Assembly: GCA_019749875.1 (NCBI GenBank)
Contig: JAIEPK010000002.1
Coordinates: 1-34,361 of the forward strand
DNA length: 34,361 nt
Origin: Candidatus Binatia bacterium
GTDB taxonomy: Bacteria > Desulfobacterota > Binatia > UBA12015
Direction of reading: 5' to 3'
Part shown: piece by piece, positions 1-10,414 of the stretch
How the letters are laid out: each line of letters begins with the position of its first letter
How positions within the stretch are numbered: the first letter of the stretch is position 1
Notes under the pieces: generated by a model
What the model saw: only the letters and a program-made list of their open reading frames with translations
Told to the model about the DNA's origin: nothing
Databases searched by the model: none
Position numbers and translations under genes: made by a program

Positions 1-804
1 GGTCGCGCCGCGCCCACAACGCGCCCAGCGCTTCCGCGACGCAGAGCCACGCCGGCAGGAGGATGGTCTGTGCCGAGAGCTGCGTGAAGCGTCCCCAGTT
101 CACGTAGAACGCCGGCTGGTGCGAGACGAGGCCGGCGACGACGGCGCCGATCACCGCAGCGACGCGCCCCACGTGGCGGTCGAGAACCAGGTACACGCCG
201 AGCCCGCAGAGCCCGCTCAGCACCTGCGCGACCCAGGTCACCGCGGCGTACGCCGGCACGCCGGCGAGGATCTGCACCACGCCCGACAGCGCATAGAACC
301 CGACGTGATAGCGCTCCAGCGGCACCGGGAAGTACGGGTCCATCGAGTGCGGAAGACGCCCGGCCCGCGCCGTCAACTCGGTGAGAAGCACGTGATGCAC
401 CGAGTCCGACCAGGCGGGAAACGGATGCTCGTGCGCCACGACGAGACGCGTCGCGAGCGTCGCGACGATCACCACCAAGGCGATCTGCTCGAGGCGGACC
501 AGACGCAGCGGCGCGAGCGGCGCGTGCCGCAGTCCGGTCAGCGCGACCAGGCCCGACGCCGCCAGAACGCCGAGCAGCGCGCCACGGCCGAAGGCGAGAT
601 GACCCGGCAGCGCGCCGACGACGACGAGCAGCACCGGCCAGAACGCGATCCCCAGCGACAGCGCGAGCGCCCACGCCTGCAGCGCCGGCAGGCGGCGCCA
701 CGCCGGCGCTGCGACCAGCAGCGCCCAGCCGGGAGCCGCGAGCGCCACGAGCGTCACGAAGAGAACGCGCAGCTCGTCGGTCCACGGCACGAAGTCTGCG
801 ATCA
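1..804 (-). CDS. Multi-pass membrane protein, glycan/glycosyltransferase-like (partial; C-terminus beyond window start)
   Basis: Reverse-strand reading from GTG at 804 (VIADFVPWTDELRVLFVTLVALAAPGWALLVAAPAWRRLP...) stays open to the window edge with many hydrophobic segments and a YFPVPLERYHVGFYALSG stretch. Not in the ORF track because it runs off the edge. Confidence 0.7.
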
Positions 805-933
805 CACCGCCCCCGCGCGAGCCGCAGGCTCCTCAGACACCGGTCTCGCCCGCGTCGGGCCCCGCACGACGACGCCCGTCAACGTGCCGCGCGCCACGGC
901 GATCGGCGACCCCGACGAAGCTCGGCGCCCACG

Positions 934-3900
934 TCAAGCACCGCGCGCCAGCGCGCGGTCGAAGGCCCGCCCGAACGCGCGCTGCGAGCGATCGACGCGC
1001 ACGAACGCGTGCTCGGTGAGGATGCGCTCGAACTGGCGCGCGGACGCGTCCCAACCGCCGCGCTGCATCTCCGCCGCCGCGGCACGCGCGATGCGCAGCC
1101 GCTCGGCGTCGTCGTCGACCAGCGCACGCAGCGCGACGGCCACGCCGTCGGGATCGGGCCGGGCGAGCCGGCAGGTCTCGCCGTCCGTGATCATCTCGCG
1201 CACGCCGGGTACGTCCGCGTCGACCACCGCGCAGCCGCACGCCATGCCCTGGAACGGCACCCACGAGATGTTCGCCGACATCGAGAAGCACAGCAGCACG
1301 TGCGACGCGTTCATCTCGCGCGCGAGGTCGACGTGGCTCAGCACGCCGAGGTTCTCGATCGGGAAGTCGAGGTCGCCGAGCTCCTCGTCGGTCGCACCGA
1401 AGAAGGCGATGCGCACGTCCGGACGCTGGCGCTTGAGCTGGCGCAAGGCAGCGACGCCGAGCCCGTAGGCGCGACGCGGCAACGACGGCCGTGCAAAGAA
1501 CAGGATCCGCGTCGGACCGGGACGCGCCTCGGGTGCCGTGGTCACGTGGAAGACGTCGGAGTCGACGGCGAAGTCGATCGACGTCGTCGGCCGGTCGGCG
1601 TACGACTCCATGCGGCGCGCGAGCGAGCGGCCGATGGTCACGATCTGCAGCGGCAGGTCGTAGGTCGCCTCGGCCTTGCGGTAGAGCGGGTCGTCCTGTG
1701 CGTAGAACTCGGGCTCGAAGTCCTGCACGAAGTAGAACTTGAACAGCGAGCCGGGCAGCTGCGCGACGGTGTACGCGGTCGGCCAGTTGGTCGCGATCGA
1801 CACGTCCGCGGGCAGGATGTGGTCGTGCCCGACCTCCACCTCGACGTGCAGCGGGCCGAAGTGCTCGGCGACGAAGGCGAGGATGGCCTCGCGCGACAGG
1901 CCGTCGAGGTGCGCGATCGCCTCGACGTAGACACGCACCTTGTGCCCCGAGCGGCCGAGCGCGTTCGCCAGCCGGAAGATGGTCCAGTAGCCGCCGCCGG
2001 TGCCGGCGATCGGTGCACGCACGATCCAGTTGATGGTCAGCGGGCGGTCGCTCGCACCGCGGCTGCGCAGCGCCTTCAGCTTGGCGAGCAGGTCGGGCGC
2101 GATGCTCGCCGTCGTGTGGTGCGCGAGTGCGTCCTCGAGCGCGCGCTGGCCGATGCCCTGACGGAGGCTCGGCGACTCGACGAGCTGGCGCAGCGCGTCG
2201 CGCCACGCCTCCTTGCTGTCGGCGAGGCAGCCGTTGCGCTCGCTCTCGATCACGCGCTGGAAGTCGGCCAGAGGCGTGGCGATCGTCGGGACGCCGACCA
2301 GCGCCGCCTCGAGAAACTTGATCGAGCTCTTGCACTCGGTGAAGGGGTTGCAGCGCTCGAGCGGGGCGAGATTGACGTCGACCTCCGCCATCACTTCGAA
2401 CAGACGCTGCCACGGCATCAGCGGCAGATGCGAGTGGCGCGCGCCGAAGCGGCCGAACGTCTCGCGGACGTCGATGTGGCCCACCGTCAGAAGCCGCACC
2501 GCGGGGTAGCGCTCCATCAGCCAGAGCAGCGACGACTCCGCCTCGGCGAAGTCGCGCTTGTGGGTCGGCGTGCCGCTCAGATAGGCGAACGTCACCTCCT
2601 GCGAGACCCGACCCGTGGCGGCGCGCACCTCGCGCAGGCGCCGCGCGCGAGCCGCGAGACGGGTCATTTCGCGGCTCGCGACGTTCGGGTGCACGAACAC
2701 GCGCTGCAGCAGCGTGCCGATGCGCTGCGCCAGCGGCTCCGTCGAGACGATCGCACCGTCGCAGCGCAGGATCGTCGCGCGATAGCGCTCGAGCCCCTCG
2801 CGGTACAGCTCGCGATCCGCGGGGCGCATGTCCTCGAGCGCCGCCACGTGCGGCATCGACGCGACGTCGAACACCCAGTCGTCGGTGTCGAAGATCACGG
2901 TGCGTCCCGTGCGGCGCGCCTCGCGGATGAAGAAGTCGACGTCGGGCCCGAACGGCACGCGGTGCAGGACGAAGAACGCGTACGAGCGCACCGCCCACGA
3001 CAGATCGATCTCGCCGTAGATCGCGACGTCCGCGGTGACGCCGAGCAGGCCGAGCTGCTCCGCCTGATGATCGCAGCGGTAGCGCTTCGCGTCGCCCGGA
3101 CAGCCGCTCAGGAACAGCACGGCCTTGTGGGTCTCCCCGGCCGGTCCGGTCGGCGGACGGCGACGCGGCTCGCGTCGCGTCAAGCGCCGCGACACGTTCG
3201 ACAGCAGGCGTGCGGACTCGATGAACGTCCGCAACGGAGCCGTCAGCTTCCACGACTTCGAGCGCAGGATCTGGTCCATCGTCGTGCGCGCGTCGGCGAT
3301 CTGACGGTGCTGCTGATGGATGAACGACTCGTGGGCGGCGACGGTCTCGAGTGCGAGCCGGAGCCGCTCCTCGAGCTCCGTGCAGCGCGCGAGCGCCTCG
3401 TCGAGTGTGGGCCGCCGGTCGCTCTTCGCGATGCGCGCGCTCGCTGCCGCGGCGACGCCCCCGAGCAGGAGGCCCCTGCGCCCAGTGGGCGACAGCGCCG
3501 CCTCGATGCGCACGTTCTTCGCGGCCATCGCTTCGGCGACGGCGGTGAACGCCTTGCCCACCAGCACCGGCGGCGGCACGAGCGCTGCCGCTGCGTCCTT
3601 GCCGTTGCCCGACGCCGCTTCCGGCGCGGCATCCTGGTTCTCACGGACCAGCGCATCGAGTCCCGCACGCGCTCGCTCGTCGAGCGGGGCCACGGGAACG
3701 ACGTGGATCTGGCGATAGGGCACCGCGCCGGCGTCGCGATACGCGTCGAGGTGGCGGTTGTAGTCCTCGAAGAAGTCGCCGACCTGCGCGTCGAGGTCGA
3801 ACATGTTCAGGAAGATCAGCAGCTGGAACAGCAGCCAGTTGTGGATGTTGTTGCTGCCGAGGCGGTGGTACGTGCGCCCGGCGCGCGTCAGCTCCCCTTC

Positions 3901-4443
3901 GAGCCAATCGAGCGACGGCAGCCCGTAGCGCATGTGCTCGTCGAGCCAGTGGTGCGAGATGCCGTTGGTGCAGTAGCGGTGGAACTCGCGCAGCGCCTGC
4001 TCGGCGAGCTCGACCGCCTCCGAGCGGTACGGACCCGCAACGACGACCAGCCGCCGCGCGATCCGGAACAGCTCGCACAGCACGGCGCCGCGGTCGATCT
4101 CCGGCACGTGCTCGAGCACGTCGGAGCAGCACACGACGTCGAACGCGCCGTCGGGGAACGGCAGGCGGCGCGCGTCGCCGACCACGTTCACGTCGGCGCC
4201 GGCGCGCAGGTCGACCACGCGCACCCGGCCGAGGAATTCGCCGAGCATGCCGCCGCAGCCGCCGACGTCGAGCGCGGTGAACGATTCGCCGGGCCGGAAC
4301 ACCGCGGCGCACGCGCGCGCGATCCACCAGTTGCGGCTGTAGGTGTCCGGTGCGATCCGCAGCGGCGGCGTGGACGCGAGCGTGCCCGACGCCGCGTGCG
4401 GCGTACCGACGGTCGCGTGTTCCACGCCGGACGTTCCAGGCAT
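934..4443 (-). CDS. Tri-domain protein: class I SAM methyltransferase, coiled linker, GT4-like glycosyltransferase, WsaF-like C-terminal glycosyltransferase
   Basis: 1169 aa. N-terminal ALDVGGCGGMLGEFLG and VVCCSDVLEHVPE (methyltransferase). Linker with SKSWKLTAPLR. GT region TVIFDTDDWVFD...HKRDFAEAESSLLWLMERYP...MPWQRLFEVMAEVDVNLAPLE. C-terminal region TINWIVRAPIAGTGGGYWTIFRLANALGRSGHKVRVYVE...FKFYFVQDFEPEFY, which resembles WsaF-type rhamnosyltransferases. Confidence 0.85.
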   Translation of the reverse strand: MPGTSGVEHATVGTPHAASGTLASTPPLRIAPDTYSRNWWIARACAAVFRPGESFTALDVGGCGGMLGEFLGRVRVVDLRAGADVNVVGDARRLPFPDGAFDVVCCSDVLEHVPEIDRGAVLCELFRIARRLVVVAGPYRSEAVELAEQALREFHRYCTNGISHHWLDEHMRYGLPSLDWLEGELTRAGRTYHRLGSNNIHNWLLFQLLIFLNMFDLDAQVGDFFEDYNRHLDAYRDAGAVPYRQIHVVPVAPLDERARAGLDALVRENQDAAPEAASGNGKDAAAALVPPPVLVGKAFTAVAEAMAAKNVRIEAALSPTGRRGLLLGGVAAAASARIAKSDRRPTLDEALARCTELEERLRLALETVAAHESFIHQQHRQIADARTTMDQILRSKSWKLTAPLRTFIESARLLSNVSRRLTRREPRRRPPTGPAGETHKAVLFLSGCPGDAKRYRCDHQAEQLGLLGVTADVAIYGEIDLSWAVRSYAFFVLHRVPFGPDVDFFIREARRTGRTVIFDTDDWVFDVASMPHVAALEDMRPADRELYREGLERYRATILRCDGAIVSTEPLAQRIGTLLQRVFVHPNVASREMTRLAARARRLREVRAATGRVSQEVTFAYLSGTPTHKRDFAEAESSLLWLMERYPAVRLLTVGHIDVRETFGRFGARHSHLPLMPWQRLFEVMAEVDVNLAPLERCNPFTECKSSIKFLEAALVGVPTIATPLADFQRVIESERNGCLADSKEAWRDALRQLVESPSLRQGIGQRALEDALAHHTTASIAPDLLAKLKALRSRGASDRPLTINWIVRAPIAGTGGGYWTIFRLANALGRSGHKVRVYVEAIAHLDGLSREAILAFVAEHFGPLHVEVEVGHDHILPADVSIATNWPTAYTVAQLPGSLFKFYFVQDFEPEFYAQDDPLYRKAEATYDLPLQIVTIGRSLARRMESYADRPTTSIDFAVDSDVFHVTTAPEARPGPTRILFFARPSLPRRAYGLGVAALRQLKRQRPDVRIAFFGATDEELGDLDFPIENLGVLSHVDLAREMNASHVLLCFSMSANISWVPFQGMACGCAVVDADVPGVREMITDGETCRLARPDPDGVAVALRALVDDDAERLRIARAAAAEMQRGGWDASARQFERILTEHAFVRVDRSQRAFGRAFDRALARGA

Positions 4444-4473
4444 GCGCTCAGCCCCGGTGGTTCGCGTGCCGGC

Positions 4474-5709
4474 TCACTTCGCCGGCATGCGCCCGATGCG
4501 CGCGATCGCCTCCTCGACGTTCGCGCGCGAGTTGAAGGCGCTCAGGCGGAAGTAGCCCTCGCCCGACGGGCCGAAGCCCGAGCCCGGCGTGCCGACGACG
4601 TTCGCGGTCGCGAGCAGCCGGTCGAAGAACTCCCACGATGTCGTGCCGGACGGCGTGCGCAGCCAGATGTACGGCGCGTTGACGCCCCCGTACACCGTGT
4701 AGCCCGCGCGCTGCAGACCTTCCCGGATCAGACGTGCGTTCTCCATGTAGAACGCGATCACCTCGCGCGTCTGGCGATGGCCCTCGGGAGAGTACGTCGC
4801 CGCGGCCGCGCGCTGCACCGGGTACGAGACGCCGTTGAACTTGGTCGTGTGACGGCGGTTCCAGAGCCCGTTCACGGCGACGCGCTCGCCGTTGCCGGCG
4901 GACGCCGTCACCTCCTTCGGCACCACGGTGAAGGCGCAGCGCGTTCCGGTGAAGCCCGCCGTCTTCGAGAAGCTGCGGAACTCGATGGCGACCTCGCGCG
5001 CACCGTCGATCTCGTAGATCGAGTGCGGGATCGTCGGATCGGAGATGAACGCCTCGTACGCCGCGTCGAAGAGGATCACGGCACCGGTCTTCTTCGCGTG
5101 CTGCACCCACTTCGCGAGGTGGTCCTTGGTCGCGGCGGCACCGGTCGGGTTGTTCGGCGAGCACAGGTAGATGAGGTCGACGTGCTCCGTCGGCAGCGCG
5201 GGCGTGAAGTCGTTCTCCGCGGTCGTCGGCATGTAGACGATGCCCGCGTAGCGACCGTCGTCACCGGCGGTGCCGGTGCGGCCGGCCATCACGTTGGTGT
5301 CGAGATACACGGGGTACACGGGATCGGTGAGCGCGACCACGTTGTCGGTCGCGAAGATCTCCTGGATGTTGCCGCTGTCGCACTTCGAGCCGTCGGAGAC
5401 GAAGATCTCGTCGCGGCCGATCTCGACGCCGCGCGCCGCGTAGTCGTGCTCGCGGATCGCGTCGATCAGGAAGTCGTAGCCCTGCTCGGGGCCGTAGCCG
5501 CGGAAGCCGGCGTCGCTGCCCATCTCGTCGACCGCGGCGCGCATCGCCTCGACGACGGCAGGCACGAGCGGCCGCGTGACGTCGCCGATGCCCAGCTTGA
5601 TGATCTTCGCGTCGGCGTTCTGCTTCTGGAATGCGGCGACACGGCGTCCGATCTCGGGGAACAGGTAGCCGGCCTTGAGCTTCAGGTAGTTCTCGTTGAT
5701 CCGTGCCAT
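4474..5709 (-). CDS. dapL: LL-diaminopimelate aminotransferase
   Basis: 411 aa. [24 protein letters not shown]...[13 protein letters not shown]...[15 protein letters not shown]...[18 protein letters not shown]...[10 protein letters not shown]...[20 protein letters not shown] matches DapL closely. Confidence 0.95.
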   Translation of the reverse strand: MARINENYLKLKAGYLFPEIGRRVAAFQKQNADAKIIKLGIGDVTRPLVPAVVEAMRAAVDEMGSDAGFRGYGPEQGYDFLIDAIREHDYAARGVEIGRDEIFVSDGSKCDSGNIQEIFATDNVVALTDPVYPVYLDTNVMAGRTGTAGDDGRYAGIVYMPTTAENDFTPALPTEHVDLIYLCSPNNPTGAAATKDHLAKWVQHAKKTGAVILFDAAYEAFISDPTIPHSIYEIDGAREVAIEFRSFSKTAGFTGTRCAFTVVPKEVTASAGNGERVAVNGLWNRRHTTKFNGVSYPVQRAAAATYSPEGHRQTREVIAFYMENARLIREGLQRAGYTVYGGVNAPYIWLRTPSGTTSWEFFDRLLATANVVGTPGSGFGPSGEGYFRLSAFNSRANVEEAIARIGRMPAK

Positions 5710-5835
5710 CCCGCGGTCCTATCGTTTGTCGCGGCGGGGCGCCACGGGTCAGAAAAGGTCGAGATCCAGGGCGGCGATCCGTGCGATCGCGACGAGTTCG
5801 CGGTCACGCATATGCCATGGATGAGGTGTGATCAC

Positions 5836-7212
5836 TCACTCGCTGCCCGCGAGCTCCACCGGCGGCAGCGGGTCGCGCATCGTGACGAGCTCCTCGGCGG
5901 CGGTCGGATGGATGCCGATGGTCGCGTCGAACTGCGCCTTGGTCGCCTTGCACTTCACCGCGACCGCGAAGCCCTGCACGATCTCGCCCGCGTCCGGCCC
6001 GACCATGTGCACGCCGACCACGCGGTCGCTCGCCCTGTCGACCACCAGCTTCATCATCGTCGTCTCGCCGCGGCCGGTGAGCGTGTGCTTGAGCGGCCGG
6101 AAGCGGGTGCAGAAGATCACGACCTCGCCGTAGCGCTCGCGCGCCTCGTCCTCGGTGAGCCCGACCGTGCCGACGTTCGGGTGGCTGAACACGGCCGACG
6201 GGACGTCGCTGTGATCCGGCTTGACGGGCGCACCGCCGAACAGCGTGGTCGCGACCGCGGCGCCCTCGTGAATGGCCACCGGCGTCAGGTTGATGCGGTC
6301 GGTGACGTCGCCGACCGCGTAGATGCTCGGCACCGACGAGCACGAGTACTCGTCCACCAGCACCGCACCGGCCGCGTTGAGCTTGACGCCGGCGCCCTCG
6401 AGCCCGAGGCCCTGCGTGTTGGGCAGGCGTCCGGTCGCTGCGAGCACCTGGTCGACCTCGAGCACGCTGCCGTCGTCGAGCGTCACGGCGAGCGCCGCGC
6501 CGCGCTTCTCGATGTTGGTGAGATTGACGCCGAAGCGCAGATCGATGCCCTGCTTCTGCATCTCCTCGGCGAGCACGGTACGCACGTCGCGATCGAAGCC
6601 GCGCAGGAAGAGATTGCCGCGATAGATCTGCGTCACGTGCGAGCCCATGCCGTGCAGGATGCCGGCGAACTCGACCGCGATGTAGCCGCCGCCGACGATC
6701 AGGATGCGCTCGGGGCGTTCGGCGAGGCCGAAGATCTCGTTCGACGTGATCGCGAGCTCGCAGCCCGGTCCCGGCGGGACGTACGGCAGGCTGCCGGTCG
6801 CGATCAGCAGGTAGCGCGCGGTGATGCGCCGGCCGTCGATCTCGACCGTGTGCGGATCGACGACGCGCGCGGTGCCGTTCAGGATCTCGACCCCATTCTT
6901 CTCGAGGATCCCTTGATACACGCCGTTGAGGCGCGTGATCTCGCGATCCTTGTTGGCGATGAGCCGAGCCCAGTCGAAGCTGCGCGGACCGACGTTCCAG
7001 CCATAGGCTTCCGCATCGGCGAAGTCGGTGCCGTAGTGGGAAGCATAGACGAGCAGCTTCTTCGGGATGCACCCGACGTTCACGCACGTGCCGCCGAGGC
7101 GCTTGTCCTCGGCCACCGCGACGCGCGCACCGAATGCAGCCGCCATGCGGCTCGCGCGCACGCCGCCCGATCCGGCGCCGATGGTGAACAGGTCGTAGTC
7201 GAACTCCGCCAT
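5836..7212 (-). CDS. gor: Glutathione-disulfide reductase (FAD/NAD(P)-dependent)
   Basis: Start ATG at 7212 inside a longer ORF, with AAGGAAGCAAGGAA upstream. MAEFDYDLFTIGAGSGGVRASRMAAAFGARVAVAEDKRLGGTCVNVGCIPKKLLVYASHYG (redox CxxxxC), YRGNLFLRGFDRDVR, C-terminal GIHPTAAEELVTMRDPLPP. Confidence 0.92.
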   Translation of the reverse strand: MAEFDYDLFTIGAGSGGVRASRMAAAFGARVAVAEDKRLGGTCVNVGCIPKKLLVYASHYGTDFADAEAYGWNVGPRSFDWARLIANKDREITRLNGVYQGILEKNGVEILNGTARVVDPHTVEIDGRRITARYLLIATGSLPYVPPGPGCELAITSNEIFGLAERPERILIVGGGYIAVEFAGILHGMGSHVTQIYRGNLFLRGFDRDVRTVLAEEMQKQGIDLRFGVNLTNIEKRGAALAVTLDDGSVLEVDQVLAATGRLPNTQGLGLEGAGVKLNAAGAVLVDEYSCSSVPSIYAVGDVTDRINLTPVAIHEGAAVATTLFGGAPVKPDHSDVPSAVFSHPNVGTVGLTEDEARERYGEVVIFCTRFRPLKHTLTGRGETTMMKLVVDRASDRVVGVHMVGPDAGEIVQGFAVAVKCKATKAQFDATIGIHPTAAEELVTMRDPLPPVELAGSE

Positions 7213-7326
7213 GAGGGTTCCTTGCTTCCTTTCGAAGGTACGCTTCGTTAAGCTGCGCCCTCTTCGGTCCGATCTCTTTCGTCGGGCCGCACGTCGCCTG
7301 CCCCTTCCGCCCCGAGAGGATCCACG

Positions 7327-8187
7327 ATGGACCAGGAACAGATCCGCCAGAAGATCGCGAGCTTTCCGCGCTGGCACTACCAGTTCGATCTGGCGGGCAA
7401 CCTGACCCCGATCTATCGCGAGAAGTGGATCATCCGTCACCAGGAGCGCAAACGCTACTTCTTCGAGCCGGTAGTCGACCTGCTCGGCGGATCGCTGAAG
7501 GGCAAGCGCGTCCTCGATCTGGGCTGCAACGCGGGCTTCTGGTCGCTGAACGCGGCCGAGGCCGGTGCGGATTTCGTGCTCGGCGTCGACGGCCGGCAGA
7601 TGCACGTCGATCAGGCGAACTTCGTGTTCGAGGTGAAGGGCATCGACAAGAGCCGCTACCACTTCGACGTCGGCAACATCTACGAGTACGACTTCGCGGC
7701 GAAGGGCCCGTTCGACATCGTCTTCTGCTTCGGCCTGATGTACCACATCGCGAAGCCGTTCGGCCTGATCGAGATGATCTCCGCGATCAACTCGGACATC
7801 CTCGTCATCGACACCGGCATCATCCGCATGCCGGGCTCGTTCGTCCGCTATCGCTACGAGAGCACGAACGATCCGCGCGCGACGATGGAGTACGACCTCG
7901 TCAGCTCGCCGTCGAAAGAAGCGATCCGCGACATGGTGCGGCCCTTCGGCTACAAGGCCGTCACGCTGCGCCCGCAGTTCCGCAACTACGTCGGCTCGCG
8001 GCGCTACGAGGTGGGTCTGCGGCGCGCGTTCCTGTGCGCGAAGAAGACCGACCTCTCGAAGCTGCGCGCACCCGTCGAGGGCTGGGAGGAGCCGATGCGC
8101 TGGTTCCACTACCCGGCGTGGTACGGCTACCGCCTGGTGCAGGCGGCGCGGCGCGCGAGCCTGCCGGGCTTCCGCACGCCGACCTGA
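7327..8187 (+). CDS. Class I SAM-dependent methyltransferase (DUF1698/CmoB-like)
   Basis: 286 aa; GKRVLDLGCNAGFWSLNAAEAGADFVLGVDGRQMHVDQANFV; purine-rich RBS GAGAGGA upstream. Confidence 0.85.
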   Translation: MDQEQIRQKIASFPRWHYQFDLAGNLTPIYREKWIIRHQERKRYFFEPVVDLLGGSLKGKRVLDLGCNAGFWSLNAAEAGADFVLGVDGRQMHVDQANFVFEVKGIDKSRYHFDVGNIYEYDFAAKGPFDIVFCFGLMYHIAKPFGLIEMISAINSDILVIDTGIIRMPGSFVRYRYESTNDPRATMEYDLVSSPSKEAIRDMVRPFGYKAVTLRPQFRNYVGSRRYEVGLRRAFLCAKKTDLSKLRAPVEGWEEPMRWFHYPAWYGYRLVQAARRASLPGFRTPT

Positions 8188-8257
8188 CGCTGCGCCAGAC
8201 GGGCATCGACACCCGAGACGACGCGCGAGGCATGGCTCGGGCAGCGCGGCGCGTGCG

Positions 8258-10414
8258 TCAAGAGCCGGTCGCCTCCGCACGCGGTGGCGTCGACGGGAGC
8301 ACCACGCGAATCGGCGACTCGATGGTCGCGAAGCCGCAGCCCGCGAGCGGGCCGTCCTCCACCTGGACGAGCTCTAGGCGCACGACGTAGTCTCCGACCA
8401 CGGGCGGCAGCGGAACCGCGATCTGTGCCGGCATCTTGCCGTTTGCCGGCACGTCGAAGATCAGCCGCGCGCGCTCGTGGCGCGGCGGCACGGCGGCACG
8501 CGGACCTTCGGTCGTACGGGCCGGCGTCGATCGGGCGGCACGCACCTCGGCGTGCAGCATGACCAGGTGTCGCGGGTACATCGCCTGCGCGGGGAGCGGG
8601 GCCGGGCCGTCGTTGTACACGTCGAGCTTCGCCACCAGGCTCTCGCCGACGACGATGGTCTCCGGCAGCGGCGTCGTCAGGACGAGGCGTCCCGGACACG
8701 AGTCACCGAGCGGCGCCAGCGGCGTGCCCTCGATCGTCTCGGTCGTGCTGAAGAAGCGCTGGCGGCGGTCGCCCGGGCCCGGCTTCTGCTCGACGTCGAA
8801 CAGCAAGGCGTCGCCGAAGCGGCCGACCAGCGCGAGCCCGGGCGGTGGCGTGTCCCAGCGACGACGCTCGCTTTCGGCGAGCTCGTCGAGGTGGACGACG
8901 ATCCAGCCGATGTCGACCAGATCGACCAGCCGTTGCAGCGCACCCGAGTCGGGCAGCTCGCTCGCGACGGCGTAGATCCGCTGCATGCTCGGCGGCGGGT
9001 AGCCGCTGTAGCCCTCGACGATCGGCAGCCAGTGGTGCGTGCTCATCAGCATCCGGTGCGCCGCGCGCGGGAAGCGCTTCGCGGGCGGTAGCTCGAGCAG
9101 CGCACGCCCGCGTCCGTGATCGGCGAGCCAGCGATCCACCTCGGGCGCCGCCCCGCCGGCGATCTCCGGTGCGACGGTCAGCGGCGGCAGCGTGCGGAAG
9201 CTCCAGGCGAGCAGCAGCGCGACGATGGCCGCGGCAGCCCACGCGACCGGAGGCCGCAGCCGGCCGAGCAGGCGGCCGCTGCCGACCGCGGCCAGCAGCG
9301 CGAGACCGAGGTGCGCGATCACGACGAAGCGCGACGCGATGCGCACGGTCGCGAAGCCCGGCACCCATGCGACCAGCGCACGATACGGGGCACCCGTGTC
9401 GATCGACGACAGCACGCTCGCCGGGCCGCATGCGAGCAGCAGACCCGCAACCGTCAAGACCAAGCCGAGCACGCATGCCCAGGCCCGCTCCCGCCATGGC
9501 GGCAGCAGGGCGAGCGCCGCGAGCGCATAGCCCGCGGCCCCCGGGCCCGTCACGCGCAGGTAGTCGACCACCTGCGGCACGGCGAACAGCAAGCCGAGCG
9601 CGGGTCGGGAATTGACGGCGTCGTCGTACGACGGGATCAATCCGTAGCGGCGCAGCTCGAGATACGGCAGCATCGGCAGCCCGATCGCGATCGCCGCTGC
9701 GAGCACTGCCGCGCCGAGCCCCGCGAGCCGCCGCACGTCGAGCCGACGCCGCCAGCGGATCAGCGCGAGCGGCAGGTACACGCCGTACGCGACCAGGGTC
9801 GCGTAGGCGAGGTAGACCGACGACAGGCCCTGCATCGCCAGCGCGACCGCGATCAGCGCCGCGTCGCGGCGTCGCGGTGACGACGCGGCCAGCCAGCGCT
9901 CCGAGCCGAGCAGTGCGAGCGGCAGCCAGAACGTTCCCAGCATGTGGACGTGCGGCGGCAGCGCACGACGGAACGGCGCGAAGGCGAAGAGCAGCCCCGC
10001 GAGCGCTGCGGCCGGCGGCGCGGCGAAGCGCCGCGCGAGCGCGTACGCGGCGAGCGCGCACAGCGGATAGGTCAGGAAGACCAGGACGTTGACCGCGAGG
10101 ATCGGATTGCCGGTCAGCCAGTAGGTCGGCGCGAACAGCGGCAGGTAGCCGAGGAGATGCTCGGAGTAGGCGAGCGAGGACGGCGACGGGTAGAACGCGT
10201 TCGCCTGGAAGAGCGCCCACGGCTGCGTGACGATCGCGTGCGCGTCCCACGCGAGAACCCACGTGACGAGGTAGAAGTCGGCGAGCGGCGTCTCCTGGCG
10301 CTCGCCGAGCATCGCCGAGTGATCGCGCCACACGGACGGCAGCGGCCACAGCCACCAGATCGTGAACACGCCGAACACGAGCAGCAGGACGAGCGGTTCA
10401 CGCCATCTGCGCAC
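8258..10414 (-). CDS. Multi-pass membrane protein (GT-C/YfhO-like) with C-terminal beta-sandwich-like domain
   Basis: Long hydrophobic protein, probable GTG start at 10414 (VRRWREPLVLLLVFGVFTIWWLWPLPSVWRDH). Non-hydrophobic C-terminus ...VVGESLVAKLDVYNDGPAPLPAQ...VGDYVVRLELVQVEDGPLAGCG. Confidence 0.8.
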   Translation of the reverse strand: MRRWREPLVLLLVFGVFTIWWLWPLPSVWRDHSAMLGERQETPLADFYLVTWVLAWDAHAIVTQPWALFQANAFYPSPSSLAYSEHLLGYLPLFAPTYWLTGNPILAVNVLVFLTYPLCALAAYALARRFAAPPAAALAGLLFAFAPFRRALPPHVHMLGTFWLPLALLGSERWLAASSPRRRDAALIAVALAMQGLSSVYLAYATLVAYGVYLPLALIRWRRRLDVRRLAGLGAAVLAAAIAIGLPMLPYLELRRYGLIPSYDDAVNSRPALGLLFAVPQVVDYLRVTGPGAAGYALAALALLPPWRERAWACVLGLVLTVAGLLLACGPASVLSSIDTGAPYRALVAWVPGFATVRIASRFVVIAHLGLALLAAVGSGRLLGRLRPPVAWAAAAIVALLLAWSFRTLPPLTVAPEIAGGAAPEVDRWLADHGRGRALLELPPAKRFPRAAHRMLMSTHHWLPIVEGYSGYPPPSMQRIYAVASELPDSGALQRLVDLVDIGWIVVHLDELAESERRRWDTPPPGLALVGRFGDALLFDVEQKPGPGDRRQRFFSTTETIEGTPLAPLGDSCPGRLVLTTPLPETIVVGESLVAKLDVYNDGPAPLPAQAMYPRHLVMLHAEVRAARSTPARTTEGPRAAVPPRHERARLIFDVPANGKMPAQIAVPLPPVVGDYVVRLELVQVEDGPLAGCGFATIESPIRVVLPSTPPRAEATGS

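Noticed and set aside
5749-5811. 20-codon minus-strand ORF between gor and dapL (MRDRELVAIARIAALDLDLF), possible leader peptide
   Set aside because: No clear Shine-Dalgarno, no Lys codons to suggest lysine attenuation, and ORFs this short occur by chance.
1009-7251. 2080-codon plus-strand ORF
   Set aside because: Fully antisense to three well-supported minus-strand genes (tri-domain protein, dapL, gor). It is rich in R/H/D/V/E/Q with no recognisable domain, as expected of a shadow frame in high-GC DNA.
5836-8280. 814-aa minus-strand ORF as a fusion upstream of glutathione reductase
   Set aside because: The N-terminal ~350 aa are antisense to the plus-strand methyltransferase. The reductase has its own ATG at 7212 with a good purine-rich RBS.
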